Positions 18,422 through 28,953 of a stretch of DNA of 59,452 nucleotides are shown here, piece by piece. Location: assembly GCA_030616775.1 (NCBI GenBank), contig JAUWWQ010000025.1, positions 1 to 59,452 of the forward strand, written 5' to 3'. The translations under genes were made by a program, and so were the position numbers. The notes below the pieces were generated by a model. It saw only the letters and a list, made by a program, of their open reading frames with translations, ran no database searches and had not been told where the DNA came from. Numbering within the stretch: position 1 is the first letter of the stretch; every line of letters begins with the position of its first letter. This stretch comes from Planctomycetota bacterium. GTDB taxonomy: Bacteria; Planctomycetota; Phycisphaerae; UBA1845.

Positions 18422-19339
18422 ATGAACGTTACGGGTGACATCCAGGTCAGGGTACCTCCGCCTGGACAGCCTCTAACGGAAGACCTGAAATGTACCCGGT
18501 GCGGCTATAACCTGCGCGGCTTGACGCTCGACAAGTTGTGCCCTGAATGCGCAACTCTCATTGCCCGATCAATCCACGGGAACCTGCTTCGATACGCTGA
18601 CCCGGAGTGGCTGGATAAGCTTCGCCTGGGTGCCGAGCTGATGTTGTGGAATATCCTCATAGTAGGAGTGGTGCTTGGAGTTGCCGCTGGCCTTTTTATG
18701 ACGGTCGGACTGCCGCAGGTTGTTGTGAGTATCGTATTCATGCTTGCAGGCGTCTTGGCCCTATGGGCGATGTTCCTGATCACCACGCCGGAACCCGCCA
18801 TCGCCTTTGACGAAGACCCGGTGACGCTCCGGAAAGTCGTTCGGTGGTGTGCGGTGGTCAACCTCCTGGGTTGGGCAGCTCAGCAGGCCGCACAGACCGG
18901 CGGCCTAGGCACCACAGTGCTGGTTGCTGGACGTGTTCTGGCATTGATCGGTCTTGTCGCGTACATCGGACAGTTCATATACCTTCGGCGTCTTGCCATG
19001 CGCATCCCCGACGAGAAGCTGGCCAGACAGACTACGGTCGTAATGTGGGGTTACGTTGGCGCCTCTGGCGTATTCCTACTGGGAGGCGTTGTCACCATCC
19101 TTGCAATAGGTGGTTTGGCGGCCGTCGGCGGGGCCGGAACTGGCCCGGCCCCCGTCCCCGGTACCACTGCCGGGTCTATTATGGGCCCTTTTATGTGCCT
19201 CGGGGGCCTGGGCTCGCTCGTTTTCGGAATCTGGTCCGTAGTTCTGTTGCTCCGTTATCATGGAGCCTTCAAGAATGCGGTGGCTCAAGCCCGACAGAGC
19301 CTCTTGAACGGCTCTGCGGCGTTCACTCCCGAGCCCTGA
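18422..19339 (+). CDS. zinc-ribbon multi-pass membrane protein
   Basis: 305 residues. The N-terminus carries a treble-clef-like ribbon CTRCGYNLRGL ... CPEC (about residues 24-43), a motif very common in planctomycete membrane proteins, followed by about six hydrophobic segments (for example NILIVGVVLGVAAGLFMTVG, VVSIVFMLAGVLALWAMFLI, VLALIGLVAYIGQFIYL). Glycine-rich regions lie between late helices. Role unknown. GGAGG is 23 bases upstream of the ATG, too far to be the ribosome site, so the start is provisional. Confidence 0.75.
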   Translation: MNVTGDIQVRVPPPGQPLTEDLKCTRCGYNLRGLTLDKLCPECATLIARSIHGNLLRYADPEWLDKLRLGAELMLWNILIVGVVLGVAAGLFMTVGLPQVVVSIVFMLAGVLALWAMFLITTPEPAIAFDEDPVTLRKVVRWCAVVNLLGWAAQQAAQTGGLGTTVLVAGRVLALIGLVAYIGQFIYLRRLAMRIPDEKLARQTTVVMWGYVGASGVFLLGGVVTILAIGGLAAVGGAGTGPAPVPGTTAGSIMGPFMCLGGLGSLVFGIWSVVLLLRYHGAFKNAVAQARQSLLNGSAAFTPEP

Positions 19340-19448
19340 ACGATCCGACGCGGCAGACCGAGGAAGCGGCTGACACCCAGTTGTCGCCCACGATCGCTAT
19401 TCCCCTCTTTGATGGAGGTGCGGTGACCCGGCCTGCGAGGCCAGCCGC

Positions 19449-21002
19449 TCAGAACGCGTTGGCCGGCTTGTCGATGCGCTCGTCGACGTGCTGCTGGGTG
19501 GACTGCTCACCGTCGAATGTAAACAGGATCGGCTCGTCGTCGATGCGCCCATTGAGATGCACCGGGCGCTTCCAAATCTTGTGCAACCGCTTGAGGGTCT
19601 CCACAGCGTATTTAATGTCGATGTCGGCGCCGGTATGCCGATGGGCCAGGTACAGCTCGCCGCGGTTGCGATAGTTCCCGTCCATCACGTAGATATAGGG
19701 CTTGCTCAGGTTGGTGAGCATGAACAGGATCTGTTCTTTGATTTTGTTGAAATCACGGTTCACCACCACGATTCGCCCGCTGCTCGGGTCGTAGCGGTAG
19801 TGATAGAGCTTCTGATCGTCCACAAACTCCGGGGTGAGGAATTCGTCGAGAAAGGTCACGTCATTGTACAGTGCGCGAACCTCGAAGATTCTCTGGCGCC
19901 CGGGCGATCCCTGGCCAACAACAGGTCCCTTGGGCTCTTCCTCCTTACCCCATTCGCGCCGACGGGCCATATCGTCGCAGGCATCATACTCCGGGCCGTA
20001 CCGTCCGGTGTTCCAGCGCCTTTCGATGTCGCGCAACAGCTCCACACCCAGCTTGTAGGGATTCAGGCGGCCGGGCGAGGTGGCCAAGGTCCCGGCGTTG
20101 TGCTCGCAATAGTCGATCAACTCATCGTCCCTCAGGGCGTAACGGGTCATGATTACGGAGTGCCAGTAGCTGGCCCATCCCTCGTTCATGATCTTGGTGT
20201 GGGCCTGTGGTGCGAAGTAATATGCTTCCTCGCGTATTATGGAAAGGATGTCCGCCTCCCAGTCTTCCAGGGTGGCGTGCTGCAACAGAAACAAAAGCAC
20301 GTCGCGCACCTGTTTCTCAGGGAAGCGTTCCTTGGCTCGCTCCGCTTCCTGCCGGCGTGCAGCTCGATCACTGGCCAGCATATCAGGCGGATTGATGTAT
20401 CGATCCATATAGCCCTTGGCCGGGAAGCGGGTCACCTCGACGATGCGCTCGTCCTCCTTCTTGTGGCGTGGGGTTGCCTTGGGTTCACGCTGCATGAGCG
20501 CGGAATGGGGATCAATCAGATCCTCAAGTGACAAGAACGTGTCAAGGAGCCGTTCGACGCGTTGGACCCCGTACCGTTCTATGTATCGCCGGACCCTGGT
20601 GGCGTGATTGGCCATCTCGTCAATCATCCGGCGGTTGGTTTTGCTAAACCATACGTTGTTTTTGAAGAAGTCGCAGTGGGCAAAGACGTGGGCCATCACA
20701 GTTTTGTGGTCGACCATCATGTTGTCACTGAGCAGATAGGTGTAGCAGGGATCGTTGTTGATCACCATCTCATAGATTCTGCCCAGCCCGTACTTGTGTT
20801 GCTTTCGGAGCCGTTCGTACTCCATTCCGAAGCGCCAGTGCGGATACCGTTGGGGGAACCCGCCGTAGGCCGCGAACTGCGCCATCTGCTCGAAGGTCAG
20901 CATTTCAAAAACGATAGGGTAGAAATCAAGCTCCTCCTGACGCGCGTAGTCAGCGATGATTTCCGCTTGCTCGACAACCTTTTTGGGAAGCGAACCGTCC
21001 AT
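19449..21002 (-). CDS. spoVR: SpoVR family protein
   Basis: 517 residues from ATG 21000-21002. An in-frame TTG six codons upstream is possible, but GGGGA precedes the ATG. Family signatures: YPIVFEMLTFEQMAQFAAYG, HWRFGMEYERLRKQHKYGLG, NNDPCYTYLLSDN, HVFAHCDFFKNN, NEGWASYWHSVIM and RLNPYKLGVELLRDIERRW. SpoVR/YcgB proteins are soluble, of unknown biochemistry, and are conserved with PrkA and YhbH/YeaH. In Bacillus the family affects spore cortex, and in enterobacteria it belongs to a stress regulon. The start is 29 bases past the yhbH stop, so this is the third gene of the operon. Confidence 0.95.
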   Translation of the reverse strand: MDGSLPKKVVEQAEIIADYARQEELDFYPIVFEMLTFEQMAQFAAYGGFPQRYPHWRFGMEYERLRKQHKYGLGRIYEMVINNDPCYTYLLSDNMMVDHKTVMAHVFAHCDFFKNNVWFSKTNRRMIDEMANHATRVRRYIERYGVQRVERLLDTFLSLEDLIDPHSALMQREPKATPRHKKEDERIVEVTRFPAKGYMDRYINPPDMLASDRAARRQEAERAKERFPEKQVRDVLLFLLQHATLEDWEADILSIIREEAYYFAPQAHTKIMNEGWASYWHSVIMTRYALRDDELIDYCEHNAGTLATSPGRLNPYKLGVELLRDIERRWNTGRYGPEYDACDDMARRREWGKEEEPKGPVVGQGSPGRQRIFEVRALYNDVTFLDEFLTPEFVDDQKLYHYRYDPSSGRIVVVNRDFNKIKEQILFMLTNLSKPYIYVMDGNYRNRGELYLAHRHTGADIDIKYAVETLKRLHKIWKRPVHLNGRIDDEPILFTFDGEQSTQQHVDERIDKPANAF

Positions 21003-21031
21003 ACGGATTCCCCGACACAAGCCGCGTCCAC

Positions 21032-22129
21032 TTATCTCCCAGCGGCAAAGAACGTCTTAATGCTGTCGTAAATGTCATCCTTTGTATTCACCCGGCTTGT
21101 GACGACAGCCTCAATGTCCCCTAGATGTTCGTGCACCACATTGATGAAGTTGCCGCTGCCGTAGGCGCTGGCCACCTGGCAATAGCCGAACATGTTGAAA
21201 GAGGGAATCAGATGCTCGCGCAGCAGGGCACAACACTCCCGGCTGTCCGATTCGCTGCTGTTGTCGCCGTCGGAGAAGTGAAACAGATAGATGTTCCATT
21301 CGGATGGAGCGTAGCTGTTCTCAATCAGCTCACGGGCCAGACGAAATGCACTGCTGATCCGTGTACCCCCGTCCTCACGGATGCGGAAGAAGGTCTCGCG
21401 GTCAACTTCACCGGCGCGTACGTCGTGTACAATGTAGCGGCTCTCGATCCCCTGGTAGTTCTTGCGCAACCACGTATCGATCCAGAACGCCTCCAAGCGG
21501 ACAAGCTCCTTTTGCTCGTCGCCCATGGAGCCGGAAACGTCCATCATATAAATGATGACGGCGTTGGATTGCGGCTGGAGGATGGTTTTCCAACTGCGAT
21601 ATAGCTTGTCGCGCCGCTCAAAAATGATGCGCGGTGCGTCCGGATTGTACAGGCCGGACATGATCTGACGGCGTAGTGCCCGACGGAATGTCCGTTTGAA
21701 ATGCCTGAGTGATTCCGGTCCGGACTGCCGGATACCACTGTATCGGTCGCGTTCCGCTGTTATACGATGTTTCCCCTTGGGCTTGATGCGCGGCAGTTGC
21801 AGCTCTTCACCTAGAATCTCCGCGAGTTCGTCCAGACTGACATCGACCTCGAGAATGTGGTGCCCCTCCTGCTCACCGCCCGGCCCCAGGCCTCCTTCAC
21901 CGCTGACCGAGTCGCCGGCCTTCCCCTCACCCTTGCCGACGCCGGAGTCGCTGTTGTCTCCGTAGCGAAAGCGAGGGATGTCAATCCCGCGAACGGGGAT
22001 GCTAACGTAGTGTTTGCCCTCCCGGCCAAGCAGCTCCCCGCGCGTCAGGAACTTGCGAAGATCCTTCCGGATTCTGCCCTTGACGATCTTGCGAAAGCGC
22101 TGATGGTCGTTGTCGATCTGTAAGATCAT
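21032..22129 (-). CDS. yhbH: YhbH/YeaH family protein (DUF444, VWA-like)
   Basis: 365 residues. Middle gene of the prkA-yhbH-spoVR set. Its N-terminus [20 protein letters not shown], central [16 protein letters not shown] and the von-Willebrand-A-like region [17 protein letters not shown] with a DxSxS metal site are diagnostic of DUF444. A glycine-rich linker (residues 55-90) is normal for the family. These proteins are thought to work with the PrkA kinase in stress or starvation signalling. No Shine-Dalgarno is visible before the ATG, which is preceded by an AT-rich stretch. Translation may be weak or leaderless after processing. Confidence 0.95.
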   Translation of the reverse strand: MILQIDNDHQRFRKIVKGRIRKDLRKFLTRGELLGREGKHYVSIPVRGIDIPRFRYGDNSDSGVGKGEGKAGDSVSGEGGLGPGGEQEGHHILEVDVSLDELAEILGEELQLPRIKPKGKHRITAERDRYSGIRQSGPESLRHFKRTFRRALRRQIMSGLYNPDAPRIIFERRDKLYRSWKTILQPQSNAVIIYMMDVSGSMGDEQKELVRLEAFWIDTWLRKNYQGIESRYIVHDVRAGEVDRETFFRIREDGGTRISSAFRLARELIENSYAPSEWNIYLFHFSDGDNSSESDSRECCALLREHLIPSFNMFGYCQVASAYGSGNFINVVHEHLGDIEAVVTSRVNTKDDIYDSIKTFFAAGR

Positions 22130-22305
22130 GACAAAAAAACATCAAAACGTCGAAAAATCCAAACGTCAAAAATCAAAACGTCGGAGAGTCCCAACGCCAA
22201 AACATCGACATTTCGCAAGCATCGACGGCACAGGACCACTGGATCACCGCTCGGATCCCTGTTCCAATTATGACCTTTTGACTCTTCGACGTTTCGAGGT
22301 TTCCC
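22130..22305. repeat. AT-rich AAACGTC repeat island between prkA and yhbH
   Basis: Three direct copies of AAACGTC start at 22145, 22161 and 22176. AAACGTCGAA (22145-22154) is the exact inverse complement of TTCGACGTTT (22285-22294). The segment is far richer in A/T than its surroundings and separates the first two genes of an otherwise tight operon. Confidence 0.6.
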
Positions 22306-24369
<2,064 letters not shown>

Positions 24370-24783
24370 GGCCACAGCTCTCCTTGCAGACGCGGTAGCC
24401 TAAGCGTCCTTCGTTAACACCGAACTAATCCAGACTTCCCAATGGACGCGCGGGACTTAATCTGGGCGCGCCCATCCACCCATCGACACGCCGTCCCCTC
24501 CTGTTCAACCGGCCCTGACGAACCCCATTCCGATAAGCCGTAAAATCGTAGGACCGCACAAATGCGAAGTCAACGAATGACAAACGTAAGTCCTTGTGAA
24601 GTAATAGGTAACGCACTTTTCCCTGCGCGCAAACCGGACATTTCGGCGACACACCACCAACATATCGGTGGTGTGACCGACCCCCGTTCGCAAAAATCCG
24701 TGCGAACAAATGGACCACGATGCTCTCAGCACGAACGGTGACGATGACCGCAGGGATTATAGGTCAGGCGGTGTTGGCCGGCG
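24370..24783. other. intergenic region between prkA and thiE
   Basis: Promoter region of prkA is expected here. A perfect 9-bp stem hairpin, CACACCACC (24650-24658) with GGTGGTGTG (24667-24675), is visible; it has no T-run. The overlapping reverse frames are not protein-like. Confidence 0.4.
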
Positions 24784-25959
24784 TTATTGGCCGCTCGTCG
24801 GCCCGGCTGTAGCCTGATCAACGACCGCGCGAAGGCGAGCCGCCGCTTTGACCGTGTCCGCCTGAGCAATCACGGACGTGCAGACGCAAAGGCAGTTCGC
24901 CCCTGCGGAGAGGACCTCGGCGGCGTTGTGCTCGTCGATACCACCGATCGCGGCTAGCGGTAGCGATGTGAGCCTCCGGGCCGCCGCCAGCGTCTGCGGG
25001 CCGGCGATGTGATCCTGTGGTTTTGTGGCTGTTGCGAACATCGGCCCGACCGCGATGTAGTCCGGTGCCTCGCCTGCGGCAGCTTCCACCTGCTCTATGT
25101 CGTGCGTGCTGACACCGACCAGGAAGGTTGACGGAACGATTCTCCGGACGGCCGCGATGGATAGATCATCCTGGCCGAGGTGAACGCCATCCGCACCGGA
25201 AAGTGCGGCGATGTCCGGCCGGTCGTTGACCATGAACATGGTGTCATGATCGTGGCATAGTATGCTCAGCCGTTTCGCCCGATCCAGCAGCTCGCGATCC
25301 GACAGATCCTTTTCACGAAGCTGCAGGCAATCGGCTCCGCCGCGAATCGCGGCCTCCGCCGTCGCCAACCACTCCCCACAGCACGCCGATTCCGTCAGGA
25401 TCACATAAAGGCGAACATGGCCGAATCGCTGCGGCGCAGTTGCGGTCAGGCTGAGCCGCCGTTCCAGCTCATAGCCACGGTAACGGATCTTCTCAACCGC
25501 AGCCGCAAAGCCCGGGTCGATCGTCTTGCCATATTCCTCAACGGCCCGCAAGGCCTCGCTCAGCCGCTTCCCGGCTGCCAGAGCCACGTGCAGCGCATCT
25601 GCCCGTTGATACTCCGCAGGCGTCCCAACTTCACAGCCGACGTCACCCACGATGTCACGGGCGCGAAGCAGAGAATCTCCGAAATCACCCGAGCCGCGGG
25701 CTTTAGCCCGCGCGGACTTACCGCCCGAGCCGCGGGCTTTAGCCCGCGCGGACTCGCCCGGTGCCTCGGGTCCTGAGCGCCCCACAAACTCCGAAACCGC
25801 CTGCCCCAGCGCGTGCCGAATCTCTTTGATCGCAGCCGAAAGACTCGCATCATCAAGCCCCAACCGGGCATACTCCTCCATCACCCGCAGCGCCTCCCGC
25901 GCACGGTTCAAATTGGCATCGATGATGCGTATGGCGGTGTGGTCAGGCGTGGGCATCAT
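24784..25959 (-). CDS. thiE: ThiD2-ThiE fusion: HMP-phosphate kinase-like domain plus thiamine-phosphate synthase
   Basis: 391 residues, cytosolic thiamine synthesis. The N-terminal part (RIIDANLNRAREALRVMEEY, then KEIRHALG, RDIVGDVGCE and KRLSEALRAVEEYGKTID) is the ThiD2 domain, which in characterised relatives phosphorylates HMP phosphate. The C-terminal ThiE barrel couples HMP-PP to thiazole phosphate and shows LQLREKDLSDRELL, VNDRPDIAALSGADGVHLGQ, VGVSTHD, DYIAVGPMFATATK and AIGGIDEHNAAEVL. Residues about 70-90 are foreign: two 12-residue units of SARAKARGSG type encoded by a duplicated REP palindrome, placed between the conserved ThiD2 helices. Phase is kept, so the gene is probably functional. 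No TPP riboswitch motif is seen upstream. Two adjacent ATGs could serve as start. Confidence 0.9.
   Translation of the reverse strand: MMPTPDHTAIRIIDANLNRAREALRVMEEYARLGLDDASLSAAIKEIRHALGQAVSEFVGRSGPEAPGESARAKARGSGGKSARAKARGSGDFGDSLLRARDIVGDVGCEVGTPAEYQRADALHVALAAGKRLSEALRAVEEYGKTIDPGFAAAVEKIRYRGYELERRLSLTATAPQRFGHVRLYVILTESACCGEWLATAEAAIRGGADCLQLREKDLSDRELLDRAKRLSILCHDHDTMFMVNDRPDIAALSGADGVHLGQDDLSIAAVRRIVPSTFLVGVSTHDIEQVEAAAGEAPDYIAVGPMFATATKPQDHIAGPQTLAAARRLTSLPLAAIGGIDEHNAAEVLSAGANCLCVCTSVIAQADTVKAAARLRAVVDQATAGPTSGQ
25690..25751. repeat. tandem REP palindrome inside thiE
   Basis: Two copies, 25690-25715 and 25726-25751, exactly 36 bases apart, each reading CGAGCCGCGGGCTTTAGCCC followed by GCGCGG. 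The core CGCGGGC-TTTA-GCCCGCG is a perfect hairpin. The 36-base period equals 12 codons, so the insertion leaves the frame intact. Confidence 0.85.
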
Positions 25960-26303
25960 TTCATCTCTTTTGATTCGCCCGGGTAGTGTCTCGCGGAATT
26001 GTACCGTGTGGGCATGCCGCCGTCACCGGGCAGGTTGCACGTCCGAGCGAAGCACGGACATGCGAGAGGGCGGGCCATGCTCGCCTGCGTCGAGCATGCC
26101 ACCCATCGTGGCTTGGTGAGGTCGCCTGCGCCGCGCTGGCTGAAGCCCGCGGCTCGGTGCAGTGTTGGCTCCTTTTTTGGGAACTACGGCCATGCCGACC
26201 TGAAAAGCAAGATTGAATGCCCCTGCGGCGTTCTCCGAAGCGAAACAGAACCGCACGATGGCCCGGTCCAGCTCTCTCGCGCAACGGAACGCAATGTCAA
26301 AGC
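25960..26303. other. intergenic region with an inverted REP copy
   Basis: No gene supported. 26131-26156 holds the REP unit in the opposite orientation (CCGCGCTGGCTGAAGCCCGC then GGCTCG), two bases different from the thiE copies. Confidence 0.5.
26131..26156. repeat. REP palindrome, inverse orientation
   Basis: Inverse complement of the thiE-type REP unit with two mismatches. It lies 172 bases upstream of the thiE start. Confidence 0.7.
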
Positions 26304-27365
26304 CTACGAGCCCGGCGTGGCGTAGAAGGTCTGCCAGATGGCCTCGGCGAAGAGCCTGTTGGCGTGTTCGTTGGGATGGGCATCGTGGCCGTTGACCATC
26401 AGGTCCGACGGGTCGAGGCCGGTGATGGTCGGGAGTAGATCCACCACCGGCACCTGATTAGCTTCGAAAAATCGCTTCACCATAGCGTAAATCCGCTGTG
26501 GCTCGAACTTTTCGCCGCTCGTGCGGATAAACGGCAGCAGCACGACGTGGAAGGCAACGCCACGATCTTGGCAGTGCTGGATGATGTCATGGAGCTGTTG
26601 CTGATGTTGTCTCCAAATAGCGGGGTCGGCAAATCCCTCAGCCAGCCAGTCGTGATAGCCGCTTACGGTGTCAACCCGCGGCACCCAAATCCTATGGTAG
26701 TAATAATCGACCAGACATGAGGTGCTCGGATTGAGCAGCTTCGGCGTTGGCGGGCGGATGGGGTCGAAGTCGTCCGTTCTGGACAGCAGCTTCTCGATGT
26801 CATTGGCTATGTAGCACAGCACGACCTCATCCAGGCCGTAGATCGCGATCATGTCCTTGATCGGCTGAAGCTGGGCCCCGGTGTCCCAACCGGGCTTGGC
26901 GACGTTCATCACCTCCACCTTGCCCGGGGACTCCCGGTCGAACATGGCCTCGAGCAAGTCGGGGAAGCGGTCCTCCTCGCGCTCGATCCCCCAACCGTAG
27001 GAGAAGGAATCACCCACAAAGGCGATGCGTCGCACACCGGCCGGTTTGTCAACCGTCCACTCGTCGTCGCGACAGCCGAGCGAATTTAACCTGGTATGCA
27101 AGGCGAACCATCGCCGGGCCGGAAGTGACATACCGAAGGCATCGGTCTCGACGCAGATGAAGCGAAAGTAGCTCTCCGCCACCAGGCCCACCACACCCAG
27201 CATGCACACCAGGACAAGCCCGTTGCCGATGACAAGACCGCTCTTGCGGCACCTTTTCCTGGGAAAAAACCGAAAGAAGCACCAGGTGTGCACAAGCAGC
27301 GACAGATAGAGCACCCACCACAGGACGTAGTCGGCCATGTACCCGAACGCCCCGCTGGTGAGCAT
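26304..27365 (-). CDS. membrane-anchored SGNH/GDSL-type hydrolase
   Basis: 353 residues. Two N-terminal hydrophobic segments (ADYVLWWVLYLSLLVHTWCF and NGLVLVCMLGVVGLVAESYF) place the catalytic part outside the membrane. The nucleophile block is FVGDSFSYGWG, followed by NVAKPGWDTG (block II), IANDIEKLL (block III region) and the Asp-His block GHDAHPNEHANRLFAEAI. SGNH proteins are esterases or acyl modifiers of glycans, and the substrate is unknown here. The ATG overlaps the nadC stop as TGATG, so its translation is coupled to nadC. Confidence 0.8.
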   Translation of the reverse strand: MLTSGAFGYMADYVLWWVLYLSLLVHTWCFFRFFPRKRCRKSGLVIGNGLVLVCMLGVVGLVAESYFRFICVETDAFGMSLPARRWFALHTRLNSLGCRDDEWTVDKPAGVRRIAFVGDSFSYGWGIEREEDRFPDLLEAMFDRESPGKVEVMNVAKPGWDTGAQLQPIKDMIAIYGLDEVVLCYIANDIEKLLSRTDDFDPIRPPTPKLLNPSTSCLVDYYYHRIWVPRVDTVSGYHDWLAEGFADPAIWRQHQQQLHDIIQHCQDRGVAFHVVLLPFIRTSGEKFEPQRIYAMVKRFFEANQVPVVDLLPTITGLDPSDLMVNGHDAHPNEHANRLFAEAIWQTFYATPGS

Positions 27366-28312
27366 CAGATGCGCTCCATCGACAGATCGAGCGCCGTGGC
27401 GGAATGCGTGATCGCCCCTACGGAGATCCGCTCCACCCCCGTTTCGGCGACGGCCCGGACGTTCTGCAGCGTAATACCACCGGAGGCTTCCAGTGACACC
27501 TTCCCGCGCAAACCGAGGTCATCCCGAAGTGCAACGGCTTTGCGCAGATCGTCGAGCGAGAAGTTGTCGAGCAGAATCGCATCAAGACCGACGACCTTGA
27601 GCAGCTCTTCCACTTGAGCCAGGGTATCCGCTTCGACCTCGACGAACGTGGGCTTGGCACCGGCTGCATCCCGACGGTTCAACATTTCAAAGACGATAGC
27701 GGCGAGCTGCGGAGTCTCTACGCCGGCCAGGTGGTTGTCCTTAAGCAATACTGCGTCGAAGAGACCTTCGCGGTGATTGCATCCGCCGCCGCAGCGCACG
27801 GCGTATTTTTCCAGCTTGCGCCAGCCGGGCGTCGTCTTGCGGGTATCGAAAATGGCCGCACCGGTTCCTGCGACCGCGTCGACAAACGTCTTTGTCAGTG
27901 TGGCGACACCGCAGAGGCGCTGAAGAAAATTGAGCAGGACGCGCTCGGCCGACAGGATCGCACCAAGTGGTCCGCGAATCGTCGCCAACTCCGCCGGAAC
28001 GGAGCCGATGACCTGCGCGGCAAGCTGGATATCCCCACCAGCGGCCCCCGTCGTCACCGGGACTACACGGATCGCCCGCCCGTCACATCCCCAGTGGGTC
28101 CAGTTGATTTGAGTGGCTGCGTCGTAAGCCCTCAGAATAGCCGGAGCAATCTCCCGTCCTGCGAAAACGCCCGGCTGTTTCGCGATGAGCCGGAACGACG
28201 CCGGGGCATCAGGATCAGCCATCAGGCCCGTCGACAGATCGCCCGCACCAAGGTCTTCATCCTTGGCCAGCTCGATAAGCCGGACCACACTGTCGACGTC
28301 CACGATGCTCAT
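27365..28312 (-). CDS. nadC: nicotinate-nucleotide pyrophosphorylase (carboxylating)
   Basis: 315 residues. Converts quinolinate and PRPP to nicotinate mononucleotide, with release of CO2. Motifs: EDLGAGDLSTG near the N-terminus, SAERVLLNFLQRLCGVATLT, IFDTRKTTPGWRKLEKYAVR, CGGGCNHREGLFDAVLLKDNH, DAILLDNFSLDDLRKAV and LEASGGITLQNVRAVAETGV. The start is the ATG at 28310-28312, which overlaps the upstream stop as ATGA. A GTG 8 codons further up lies inside the upstream gene and is less likely. Second-last gene of a four-gene overlapping operon that begins with an AAA ATPase. Confidence 0.95.
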   Translation of the reverse strand: MSIVDVDSVVRLIELAKDEDLGAGDLSTGLMADPDAPASFRLIAKQPGVFAGREIAPAILRAYDAATQINWTHWGCDGRAIRVVPVTTGAAGGDIQLAAQVIGSVPAELATIRGPLGAILSAERVLLNFLQRLCGVATLTKTFVDAVAGTGAAIFDTRKTTPGWRKLEKYAVRCGGGCNHREGLFDAVLLKDNHLAGVETPQLAAIVFEMLNRRDAAGAKPTFVEVEADTLAQVEELLKVVGLDAILLDNFSLDDLRKAVALRDDLGLRGKVSLEASGGITLQNVRAVAETGVERISVGAITHSATALDLSMERI

Positions 28313-28953
28313 CCGAGCGCCTCGCGACCAAACCACGATCTGAGCCTGCTCTTCAGCTTAAGAAACCCCGGGTCATTGCAGCGCTCAAGGCTGACAGTAG
28401 ACGCCAGTTGGCCGTAAATGGCGGATGACCTGGGAATACGCGCCTCGCGCAGGGCACGCTCTACAGCGCGCTTGGGGTCATAAGGTTTGACAGCCTCTGC
28501 CTTAAGAAGGTCGTGCGACCGAAGCCATTCGCGCAAACCCGGACTGCGCCCCTCCCAGCACAACACAATGTCAACTTCCGGCGAGTCACTCCAGACCCAC
28601 GCTTCCAGTTCGGGGACAATAACGACCACTGCGGCTCGGTCGTGCCAGCCGCTGTTAGCCAGCCGCCTGTTCAGCTCGGCTTCTACATCTTCAGGGCTCC
28701 GATTCTCTTGTCCCGAGCCCGCGTGGTCGAACAGTACGAGGGCGTGGTCGGCCTTAGCTTGATAAGGTTGAAGAAGATCCGCAGCTTCAAGGAAACACCC
28801 CGGATCGCGACGGGGGTGCACAAGTATCCTATAGGCTACCTCGCGAATTCTCAGGCTTTGACGTCTCATCGATAGCAGCGTGGCCATCGTTGCCTCTTCG
28901 TCCTTGCCTGGAACCAGGATGACGAGATCCAGCAGGCTTGCGCCAGCGCTCAT
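28309..28953 (-). CDS. MAD4-like protein (defence-associated partner of an AAA ATPase)
   Basis: 214 residues. The phrases LVILVPGKDEEATMATLL, ILVHPRRDPGCFLEAADLL, HALVLFDHAGSGQENRSPED, WHDRAAVVVIVPELEAWVWS and RSSAIYGQLASTVSLERCND match, from memory, the family annotated MAD4 in the methylation-associated defence system MADS. It also has the spaced acidic residues (the D of LFDHAG, the E of PELEAW) seen in DUF4276/TOPRIM-like nuclease partners of OLD-type ATPases. The catalytic role is unproven. It overlaps the ATPase gene upstream by 4 bases (ATGA) and nadC downstream by 4 bases. No methyltransferase or kinase of a full MADS locus is present. Confidence 0.6.
   Translation of the reverse strand: MSAGASLLDLVILVPGKDEEATMATLLSMRRQSLRIREVAYRILVHPRRDPGCFLEAADLLQPYQAKADHALVLFDHAGSGQENRSPEDVEAELNRRLANSGWHDRAAVVVIVPELEAWVWSDSPEVDIVLCWEGRSPGLREWLRSHDLLKAEAVKPYDPKRAVERALREARIPRSSAIYGQLASTVSLERCNDPGFLKLKSRLRSWFGREALG

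Noticed and set aside
25960-26303. TPP riboswitch upstream of thiE
   Set aside because: No CTGAGA / thi-box pattern is visible; only a REP copy is found.
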